Source: Nemertoderma westbladi (taxonomy: Eukaryota; Xenacoelomorpha; Nemertodermatida; Nemertodermatidae). Taken from it: 64,000 nt of DNA. Positions within the stretch are counted from its first letter, which is position 1, and every line of letters starts with the position of its first letter. The translations under genes were made by a program, and so were the position numbers. This document shows positions 22,339-31,710 of the stretch, one piece after another. Below the pieces are notes generated by a model, which saw only the letters and a program-made list of their open reading frames with translations, was not told the DNA's origin and made no database searches. The stretch lies in the NCBI GenBank assembly GCA_032718475.1, contig JAUCBJ010006471.1, positions 1 through 64,000 on the forward strand. Direction: 5' to 3'.

Positions 22339-22830
22339 CTTAGCAGATTCAGTTCCTATTAGATGTTGACCCAATACGGCTGCCATAGAGAGTACCGTCA
22401 CAGGAGCCCAACATGCGAAATTTGTCAGAACCAGCACAGACATTCGTTTAGCTATTGTGGAATCGTGGGAATTCCACGAAGGTGAACCACGGACAGTGCA
22501 GTACATCCGGAGATAGCAGTAGGCTATCGTAAAAAATCCTATCATATTACACCCCACCAAAGCGAGCACATATACTAAAGCAGATTCATTATCTATATCA
22601 AAGGGTAGGCATATGGCGAAACGTCTGTAGTCAGAGATACCCACTAATGGCAACATGGCCATTACAAAGGCAAACACCCACCCACACAGTGCTGTGGCCC
22701 AGGCCTGTCGTTTGTTTAAGCGCTTGTGAACATGTAGTGCATTCGTAATGGCATAAACTCTCTCTATGGTGATCGCAGTGAGAATCCACACTGATAACTC
22801 TGATGATAATACTCCAATAAAACCTGTTGT
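22339..22830 (-). CDS. LGR receptor exon: helices 3-6
   Basis: The 164-codon exon starts after acceptor TTTTATTTAG (22831-22840) and ends AAG before donor GTTAGAC. Both boundaries are phase 0. It carries helix 3 (SSELSVWILTAITIERVYAI, with ERV in place of the rhodopsin DRY), helix 4 (WVFAFVMAMLPLVGI), the extracellular loop 2 cysteine (FAICLPFD), helix 5 and helix 6 (TIAKRMSVLVLTNFACWAPV). LPLVGIS, CLPxD and the IAKRM...WAP blocks are typical of FSH/LH/TSH receptors and insect LGR1/LGR2. The TN in helix 6 matches LGR4-6 and insect LGRs, whereas vertebrate gonadotropin receptors have TD. It is predicted to be a plasma-membrane receptor coupling to G proteins. Confidence 0.95.
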
Positions 22831-23059
22831 CTAAATAAAAAGGAAAATTATAATTCTCCAAGCATGTCTAGATAAAAATAAAAAAAATATATAATTTTTC
22901 ATGCATGTCTAAATAAAAATAAAAAGGAAAAATATTATTTTCCAAGCATGAGCTAGCGAGTCATAAGTACCTATTGCAATAATAAACCAGATGCATGTAT
23001 ATATTATTATTTAAATAAATTGGACTAGGAATGGATTAGGTGGGACTGTGAGTGTCAGG

Positions 23060-23160
23060 GGCTAGTGGCTGAGCTGGTTAGCGCTACTGATGAGGCCTGT
23101 TAGGCCGAAACGTACGTATACGCTGGTTCAACCCCCCGTGACGCGCTCTCATTTTTTCCA
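23060..23160 (+). mobile_element. tRNA-derived SINE head with hammerhead-like core
   Basis: An A-box-like TGGCTGAGCTGG (23066-23077) and a B-box GGTTCAACCCC (23125-23135) are about 50 bp apart, as in RNA polymerase III promoters of tRNA-derived SINEs. Between them lie CTGATGAG (23087-23094), a stem GGCC/GGCC (23094-23097 with 23103-23106) and GAAAC (23107-23111). That is the order of a hammerhead ribozyme core. It does not fold as a canonical tRNA. It lies in the intron between helix 3 exons of the receptor. No tail or target duplication could be fixed. Confidence 0.6.
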
Positions 23161-23264
23161 CTTCTGAACAAACCCATAATATTACACCTATATTATTATT
23201 GACCGATACAATATATTTTTTGGGGCACAATTTTGTACAGTGGTAATATTATTTATGTAAATAC

Positions 23265-23545
23265 CTGACAGTATGGACTCATAGTCCACTTTGGTCCATA
23301 AACTTTGAATTCTCCTTTGGTTATTGCATCAACAATTGCCAGTGCTAGAAGATATATCCCCATTAAGAAATCAGCAGCTGCTAAGTTCGTCACCAAAAAT
23401 CTGGGAACATCGCGTCGGGGCCGCTTGGAGATAACGTTTATAAATATTACAAATGAGTTGCCAACAATGGCGAGAATTGCCACTGACCAGATTCCTGCGC
23501 GCAACCACATCGGTCCCATAAGATCGTCGCAAGGAGTGAACGGGT
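23265..23545 (-). CDS. LGR receptor exon: hinge end and helices 1-3 start
   Basis: A 281-nt exon with a phase 1 acceptor (ATATTTCAG before 23545) and a phase 0 donor (CAG then GTATTTAC at 23264). It encodes PFTPCDDLMG, the conserved hinge block before helix 1 (compare FNPCEDIMG of gonadotropin receptors). Next come helix 1 (IWSVAILAIVGNSFVIF, with the conserved GN), helix 2 (VPRFLVTNLAAADFLMGIYL) and YGPKWTMSPYCQ, whose cysteine pairs with extracellular loop 2. Each block aligns without gaps to the glycoprotein-hormone receptor family. The reading frame joins the hinge exon at 34670 through a split Asp codon. Confidence 0.95.
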
Positions 23546-24839
23546 CTGAAATATAAGTTAGATGGTCATGTCTACAGAAATTATCATTATAATTTCTTAT
23601 TAACTCCTGCTGGCAAAATATTGTCATTCTTTCAATCATTTTGTACAGGTGTCTTAATTGCATTAGGAGATGCACAGGAAAATACACCCCCAGCATATCG
23701 ATAGGGCTTGTTATTAATTATATTATAAAGCTTGTATATTAGTGAGGTGCTATTACTTAACCTGTTTGTAACCAGGGCAATTCAACAATTCAGTCCCATA
23801 TCCGAATTATTTTCAATGGAATTGTTTTGATTAGGTTATTTTACCCCTGACCCTAGGATGTACTAGATTTCACATCCCCAACTCCAGCGTTTTTTACTAG
23901 TAGTGGTCATGCCCAACAGTCTGAAAACCACTGTGGATATTTATTGCATACAAGTAAGTATTTAAAAATATTTAGAAAAATATTTAATATAAAAATATTT
24001 AGAGCATATAAGAATTTTCATTCCTGACACATGGAGTTTGCTGACGATAATGTGAAGGTTGTATTGAAGGCCTTGAAGAGGCACTACTCAGTTAACTAGG
24101 CAGTAATAATCAATAAATGAATGGAACGAATCTGATCTTGATTGCAACAAATTTATTAAACAGATTAATGTTGAATGACTACAGTATGTCAGGGCTGTAG
24201 AGATTCATGCATGGAAATAAGGAAGGTTTCAATCTGATGATAGTAAAGGATGGATAGGCAAGTAGCTGCCATTTTTGTATAATTCTGCAAGGCATTTATT
24301 ATTATTAATTTATTTACACTTATATTATTATATTATTTATTAGTAGAGTATTATTATTATATATTGGTAAGAAGTTTCCTAAGGTGGTTCTGATTGTGTG
24401 TGCTATTCACCCACGAAAGTTGCCCCAGTAGAGGAGGTGGAAAATTTATACCACAGGCCTACAAGCAGCTAATGATGGTGATGGAGTGGATCAACATGCA
24501 TTCTTAACTAGTCTGCTAGCGTCAATCATAGTGTTAACCGAAATTCAGTCCTTCTTCAGGATTTTTTCATCTTTGGAAAGGGAATGTTTTCTGCTGTAAC
24601 CCAGTTCAGTTCACTAGAGTACTTCCTAGCATTGCCAAAAGAAACACCTTATTGGTTAGTACGAAAATCTGCTGTTGTTCTTCTTGTATTCTTCTTGCGT
24701 TAAGTGGTGGATACGTTGCGCTGGGGTTCATAAACTAGATATAGACAACGTTAGTTTAGGGGGGTGATGATTTTTAGGTTGATTTTCAACACACAAAAAC
24801 AGTGAGGAGAGAAACAAAACTTTTATTTTATGGTTGGAA

Positions 24840-26645
24840 ACCCAATGGTTACTACTACTACTACGTTCGGCATGCTGCATTGCTGCTGCATTATATATAT
24901 ATATTACATATATAATATATATTAAGAATGCTGTGCCGGCTTGTCGACAAAATTGCGCCACCACAACTCCCATGACATTTGCTAGATCAGCCGCATCTTC
25001 AAGGCCAGTTGCCTTTAAGATGCGTCTCAAGAATGTCATGGGCTGTCCACCCACTCCTCATGTCATATTCACTCCATCAGGCTGCCAAAGCACAAGATTT
25101 GCACTGGCTGGTCCTCACGGCGAAAGCAATGCCCTGCAAAGCAGAGGCAGCTTTGTTCTAGTGTCAAGCTTGGGGGAACCAATGAGATACCTCCAATGTT
25201 ATATAGTGTCTGGTTGGAGATGTGTGCATTGCACTTGACACATTGAACCCGGAGTAGCATTCTTGTGAATGTGCCATCCAGAGATTTGGTGTCCTCAGCA
25301 TTTAGAGCCCAGCATTGACTCCCATAGAGGAGTACTGGAACTACTGCTGCTCTAAATAATCGGACCTTAAGTTTCTGGTTAATTCTCTGTGACTTCCAAA
25401 TTCTGGAAAGCCAATTCAAGGCTGCCCCTGTCTTTCCCTTAGTATTCGAAGGTCCTCATCTGACTTCCGGATCCATGATCCCAGGTAACATAAGTCATCC
25501 ACATGCTCAAGCATACCATCCTTTGAGCTTATGCTCATCCGGTCAGAGACTTGCTGATGACTTTCAAAGTTAACTGTCAAAATTTTGACATTTTTGGAGT
25601 TAATAAAAAGACCAAAACTAGAAGCAGCCTGTTCTCGCTGAGGAGACATTGGGCTCCCTCTAATGATTCTGAGAGTACTACTAAGTCATCAGCAAAGTCT
25701 AGATCACTTAGGTACTTGGCAGGTTTTCCTCGACTTCTGGAGCCAGTAGGTGGAGTTACCATCACCCCATCATCATTATGATGATCTAAGGATATGTATA
25801 GAAACATAGTAAACCACAATTATGAACAAGATTGGTGCAATGCAAGTGTGTCTCCCTGGAGGACTCCACCTAACACTTCGAATGGTTCTGTGTCACTGTC
25901 AACAGTAGACACAAATATCGTCGAACCATTGTATACTGATCTGATTGCTGTAATAATTTCATCAGGAATCCCATATATTGAAAGTATGCTGAACATACAT
26001 GAGCGAGAGACTGAATCAAAGGCCTTGAAGAAGTCAACAAAAAGATAACAGCCAGATGCCTGTCTTTCTTTTTTGATAACTCTTAAATTAACCGAATAAG
26101 TTTCAAAATTGGCTCCATGGTCCCACGACCAATACAGAACCCATTCTGATTTCCACAGAGCAGTCTCTCAATGGGATCCCTGACACGATTTAATATAATT
26201 CTATTGTATAGCTTTGCAACAATCGAAATCAATGAGATTCCCCAACCATAGAGTGTTAGGTTGCCCTTCTTGGGAACTGGCACCAACTTATTTGTTTTCA
26301 TTTCTTGTGGGGCTCTTGTCGTTCTGTACTGTACATGTCTACTATGATGGGATAAATGAGCTTCAAACTATGGTATATTAAACCAGGTTCAAACCAGGTA
26401 TATTAAAGACATCAGGGGGGACACCATCTACTCCACTGGCACGATTGGTCTTAAAATGCTCTTTGCAGCAGTCTTCACTTCAGTAAAGGAGATATAGCCA
26501 ATGGGAATATCTGGGAGTACAGACTCAGACACTACTTCTATAAAGTTATCAGGCAAAATCCTGTCCTTTTTGAGGAGTTTTCTTTTACTTTTCAAAGTGG
26601 GCCTTTCAACCATTATTGAGGCGATCGGCTGGTGATTCTGCCTTA
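24840..26645 (-). pseudogene. RTE-type retrotransposon, 5'-truncated, degenerate
   Basis: Read right to left, the minus strand carries the pre-RT region (26645-26430), an RT segment with PVPKKGNLTLYGWGISLISI and QNGFCIGRGT (26301-26083), the KKAFDSVS block near 26040, the catalytic LDFADDLVVLSES at about 25700, and the C-terminal FRAAVVPVLLYGSQCWAL...LCFAGHCFRREDQPV (25419-25069). Stops and frameshifts occur throughout. The 3' end has TAG-type triplets (about 24845-24860) and an AT microsatellite at 24893-24921. It lies in the receptor intron between 23545 and 34670. Confidence 0.8.
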
Positions 26646-27800
26646 ACCTTACTACTACTAGGATCGGCATGCTGCATTGCAGCTGCATTTTTAAGAATGC
26701 TGTGCCGGCTTGTCAACAAAATTGCACCGCCACAACTCCCTATCACCCATGACATTTGCTAGATCATCCGCATCTTTAAGGCCAGTGTCCTTTAAGATGC
26801 GTCTCAAGAAAGTCATGGGCTGTCCACCATGCTTATTCACTCCATGAGGCTGCCAAAGTACAAGATTATGCACTGGCTGGTCCTCACGGCGAAAGCAATG
26901 TCCTGCAAAGCGGAGGCGATTTTGTTCTAGTGTCAAGCTTGGGGGAACCAATGAGACACCTCCAATGTTATATAGTGTCTGGTTGGAGATGTGTGCATTG
27001 TACTTGACACAATGTACCCGGCGTAGCATTCTTGTGAATGTGCCATCCAGAGATTTGGTGTCCTCAGCAGTTAGAGCCCAGCATGGACTCCCGTAGATGA
27101 GTACTGGAACTACTGCTGCTCTGAATAATCGGACCTTAAGTTTCCGATTAATTCTAGGTGACTTCCAAATCCTGGAAAGCCTATTCAAGGCTGCCCATGC
27201 CTTTCCCTTTGCCTTAACCTTGGTGGTTGGTTGGCTTTTCTGCCCAGTAAGCAATTTGATCGATTTCCATGCCTGGGATGATTGCCTGCTGTCATCGGCA
27301 TCATTGATGGCATCAACCTGTTGGTTTATAATCTCCTGTTGATTAACATAGTACTTTTTTCCTGTTTCGAGGGTATACAGGAACTGTTTCTGCAGCTGCT
27401 AACTCTTACTGCTTCTGTGAAGGCATTATAGCCCTTGCAGTGATCTGCCACCTCAGAGGCAAGAACCTCATACCTGTTGCTCAGTTGTAGTGTGAAGCTG
27501 GATCTCACACTTGGCTGTTGCAACAGAGAGGACCAGTCATGCCGTGGCAAGGCAGATTTCGTTGTTCTGCTAGCATGCAGACTTACTTTGTTCTGTACTT
27601 GTAAGTCTCACCTTGGCCACAATAAGGCGGTGATCACTGGATAAGGGTCGAAGTGTAAATGCGTTACAGTCTTGTATAGAGCACCTGTATTTCCTATGAA
27701 ACAGAATATGGTCTAAAACCGGCCAAGTGACATTTTTGTCAAAATTGATGTTTTGATTGAATAATATAGAATCGAATGCACTCTCTCAAGTGGTAAAAAT
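26646..27800 (-). pseudogene. Second RTE-type copy with reverse transcriptase deleted
   Basis: From right to left are the end of the AP endonuclease (SDHRLIVAKVRL near 27650), the linker LPRHDW-type block (27550-27330) and then AWKSIKLLTGQKSQPTTKVKA. This joins directly to KGKAWAALNRLSRIWKS and the C-terminal region (27254-26691), which normally lies after reverse transcriptase. The RT domain has therefore been removed precisely between the two blocks. The copy ends in TAG triplets at about 26650, next to the truncated start of the neighbouring copy. The C-terminal part is very similar to that copy. Confidence 0.75.
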
Positions 27801-28179
27801 GGCTAAGTCATAGAGCCAATCAGTAAAAAGTTATTCAATTATAGAATAACAGCCACGTAGCAGAGTACTATTTTACGGTATGTCAGAAAATCCTAATTGC
27901 TTATAGCTGTTTTTGCCATTATGCGCCAACATCCTATATGTTTTTAGGCATTTTTGCCATTTCAACAAATGAATACCTTCTGACAGACTGTGTTGTGTAG
28001 TAGATGTAATTGTGGCAGAAAGTATTATAAAATACTAACATATTAAAACTAATGCCAAAATTACCCAATTACAATTACGTATATTTATTAACTATTAAAC
28101 ACAGTAACACAGAGTTCAAAGAAAAAAATTCGGTAAGACTATTACAATCAACACTGTAACTGTAAGATTTTACCAACAA

Positions 28180-29885
28180 CTTCACCGGCGGTGCAGGCGG
28201 TTGTCGCGCCCATAACAGACTCAGACGTTTCTCCGACTTCACCGGCGGTGCAGGCTGATGTCGCGCCCCTAACGGACTCGGTCGTTCCCCCGACTTCACC
28301 GGCTGTGCAAGAACCATGCAACAAGCGCTCGGAATGCTGCCAGTGTTGGTACGCTGACGACGCATCGGCTGTTGGCAGACTGGCAGCTGTACATCGGTGG
28401 TGGCTGATGCTGAAAGAATTCGGCCCCTCAATCGGATACTTCCCCGAGCCGAGTAAGAGCCAGTTGGTTATCAAACACGGACTTGAAGACACTGCCCACG
28501 AGATATTCGGCTCCAGCGGTGTCCGGATATCTCATGGCCACCGCTTTCTTGGAGGCTATGTTGGCGACTCCGTTGGCAAGCGTGCGTTTCTAGCGGAGAA
28601 GGTGTCTGGCTGGACGAAGTCCATCGACATCCTAGCGGACGTCGCGACAGAGTTCCCCCAGACAGCCCACTCAGCGATGAGCCGCTGTCTGCAAGCTGAG
28701 TGGGACTACATCCTCCGGGTGTGCAACCCACACGAGTCAGAACTCGCTCCGATCCAGTCGATGTTGGTCAACCGATACATCCCCTCTCTCTTCGGTTCGA
28801 CCCCCAGCCCGGCCCTCGATCGGCTCCTGCTTCTCCCGGTCCGGCATGGTGGTCTGGGCATCCGGGACCCCATCGAGCGATCCGGGCCGGCCCATCTCGC
28901 AACGACTTCCGGTACTGCGAGGATTGTGGATGCCATAGAGACTGGCGGGTGTCTCCACGTCGCTGACCACGTCGCCTGCCTCAAGACAGCCCTTGTCGAG
29001 TGTTGACAGACACAGGACGCCGCCTGTAAGGTCAAATTCGAGGCCTCTCTGGCGGCGCGTTCCCACCTGATCGGCGCCGAACTGTCAGCCGGGCGGCGAA
29101 ATACAAGACTGGTGGATGGCTCTCCGCGCAACCCTCGCCCATAGACCACACCGACCTGGACCCGCAGTCTTTTCGGGACAACCTCTCGTTGCGGTATAGT
29201 ATGACGCCCCCAGACCTTCCAGTAAACTGCGAGGGCTGCGGCGAACCCTTCGACACTGCGCACGCTCTCAGCTGCAAGGTCGGAGGGCTAGTTATTCGCC
29301 GGCACAATGAGATCCGGGACGTGTTTGGTGACCTTCTTGCGGAGGCCTTCGGTGCGACTAACATCGAGCGGGAGGTCACCCTGGCCGAAGGTCACCAGGT
29401 CTCGGATGGGCAGGCTGTGGAGGGGGTGAGGGCGGATTTGGTATCCAGGGGTGTTTGGGCGAACCAGGTAGTGGCGTCTTTCGACGTATCGATTATAAAT
29501 CTTGACGCCACTTCCTATGTTCGCTCCAACGCCTCAACGGAGACCTTACTATGCTCTAAGAGGGTCGGGATGAGACAGCGGGGTTTAGGAGAGGTTTTGG
29601 GTGCGGTGAGGCGGCGGCTGCAGTTTGGTCTCCTTCGGGCGACCTCTCTGTGCCTCCGGGGTGGTAGGAGGCCATGGCGGGGCCTCGGGTTTGGGGATGG
29701 GGCGGGGATTCGGGGTGTTGACCCAGATATGTACTGATTACATATCTGTTTCTTTATTGTAAATATTTATTGTTAACCTGTGCTTCTATCTTAATTATTC
29801 TACTTAATTAATTTGTGATCATTTGTGCTTCGCCTGATTTTATAATTTAGTAATGGAATAATAAATTGATAAAATAAAAAAAAAA
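28180..29885 (+). mobile_element. Recent 5'-truncated non-LTR retrotransposon with 16-bp target duplication
   Basis: The 16-bp sequence AAGATTTTACCAACAA occurs at 28164-28179 and 29886-29901, exactly outside a GC-rich block that ends in an A-rich tail (about 29870-29885). This is the mark of target-primed insertion. The body begins with two and a third copies of a 57-bp repeat (28180-28314). Confidence 0.93.
28191..29737 (+). pseudogene. Non-LTR reverse transcriptase C-terminal half with Cys-rich and nuclease-like domain
   Basis: The first frame (28191-29006) starts with repeated TSPAVQADVAPLTDS-type units, then reads CWYADDASAVGRL, the catalytic YADD motif, followed by the RT thumb region (RCLQAEWDYILRVC, VRHGGLGIRDP). 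A TGA at 29004 interrupts the frame and a shift lies near 29115. The second part (about 29120-29737) has CEGCGEPFDTAHALSCKVGG...RRHNEIRD, a C-x2-C...H-x4-C finger, then ADLVSRG...FDVSI and a short C-terminal tail. This architecture follows YxDD-type reverse transcriptases of marine invertebrate retroelements with a restriction-like nuclease; the clade name is not certain. It is non-functional because of the truncation, stop and frameshift. Confidence 0.75.
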
Positions 29886-30389
29886 AAGATTTTACCAACA
29901 ATACCAGTCAGGAATCAGTATTCATTTATAGATTTGTCAAAATTACTCTTCTTACTCAAAATTTGGTTTGATCAAAGTATCGCTAAGATTTTCATCTGCA
30001 GGTAAGGCCTTATCTTTTATAAGCCATGAAACTCAATCGGGATGATGGGAATGTTTATATCACAATGACTTAATTATGGTCCTTCTTCTTTTTGACAGAT
30101 ATCAGTTTCTGACCTTTGTGGTGACAGATCAACTTACAGTCCTTGAGATGGACTGCGTTTCTAGGTTTTTTTTTCGCAGGTTTTGCTTAGGGGATTTAAG
30201 GTAGTTAACAACTATCTCTTGGAAGTTTTCTTCAGAGTACAAGTAGTTGAAGTATTATACATCAGGTGTTGATTTCATGTACTTTAGGTTAACTATTTTG
30301 TTCCAGTTTGCCGTCGATCCATCAACAGCTAATTTGGTGTTGATGACAACATTGTCACTTTAAGTCATGGAGATCATAGAAATCATTGT

Positions 30390-31710
30390 GTTTCAGATTA
30401 CATTATATGTCTATCTCGACAGGAATAAAGAGTATTAACTGAAAAATTAACTGAAAACATATCTTTCCTTTTGGCACCATTCTCAATCTGGGCATGAATT
30501 GAGTCAACCTCCACAACTAAGAACTTTTGTTCAATGATGTCAAGGGAAGGATAATGAGCTACACAATGCAGCAACATGTTTATTTTTATTCTGGCCTTCA
30601 CAGTTATCAGAGAATACACTGATGTGTTTAACTCACACACTGATGTATTTAACTCGCGGTGGTTGGTCATCCATGTATTTAACCAGCGCTATTCCAATTT
30701 CATCTGGACCTCAATGACCCTCCCACTTCGGCCACCCACAACAAACAAGAAGTGTCGCCATTGACTTGATAAGAAGCTACAAAATTATAGTGCAGCTTTT
30801 TGGAGATAATAGGTAGGAATTGTTCTACCTTGAGGTATGTCCAATACCTTTAGGAGGTCTGCAGTAATGGATTTAAATGTTGCATCCAACTTAGATTTCT
30901 CTTTGTCTCGAGTCTTCTCGATGCGAGATATGTCAACGAACTCACGATGTGGAGCTTTGATCTCTTCTATATACAGTTCTTTAGCTTGTCAGTGTAATAA
31001 CAAATAATAATAACTAATAATAATAATAATAATAACAACTAATAACAAATTACACACTTATCCTTTTTTGGTAAGTGAAAACTGTAATTATAAAATTCTG
31101 ATTTAAATCGTTCATAAATTCGATTGTATCTTAGCTTACTAAGTACTTCCAATAATTATCATACATTCCAGGGACATTGAGACCATAGCGTAAGTATAAT
31201 CTATTTGTATCTTTCCGGCAATAATGTGATTCAACTGCTGGATACTGACTTATGTGAGCTTCAATCAGTTCTAAGTGACTTTTCTTGATCTTGTTATGTG
31301 GTGGATGTTTCCCTCTCCTATCAATTGTGGTCGATGCCCAACAGGTAGTGTGTGCCCTTTATTTATGTGTTCTATTGTATGTAGATTTAGTAATAACCAA
31401 GGTTAAAAAAAAAAAACTCACAACACACACACTTTTGTCTCAATACTGTCAATTAAGAAGAAAGCACGTATAAGCATGCATTTATATTGCGAGATTTTTG
31501 TCACCCTTTGCTATTACTTTATGCTTAGTCACATTCTCCACAGTTGTATGGTTAACAATAAAATCGTATTGCCTTTGTTTATCTAATGCTCTAAATTCCG
31601 AAAATATTCAAAGTTGATCATCTTTGGTTAATTTATCATTGCATTTGTATCGGCAATGACAAGCAATGTATGTGGGAACTTTCACCGGCCTTATTTTTCC
31701 ATCACTATAC
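30390..31710 (-). pseudogene. Decayed DDE-type transposase-like ORF of an unclassified DNA element
   Basis: In broken minus-strand frames I can read blocks typical of a widespread, poorly named invertebrate transposase-like family: C-x-C-x-C near 31660, FRALDKQRQYDFI near 31590, HIKKxH...YPAVESHYCR...RLYLRYGL near 31290-31170, DATFKSITADLLKVLDIPQ near 30890 and LDIIEQKFLVVEVDSIHAQIE near 30540-30480. Their order agrees with the family. Many stops and shifts show that it is inactive. No terminal repeats were identified. Confidence 0.5.

Noticed and set aside
23060-23140. Functional tRNA gene
   Set aside because: A and B boxes are present, but there is no acceptor stem pairing or anticodon arm, and a hammerhead-like insert replaces it.
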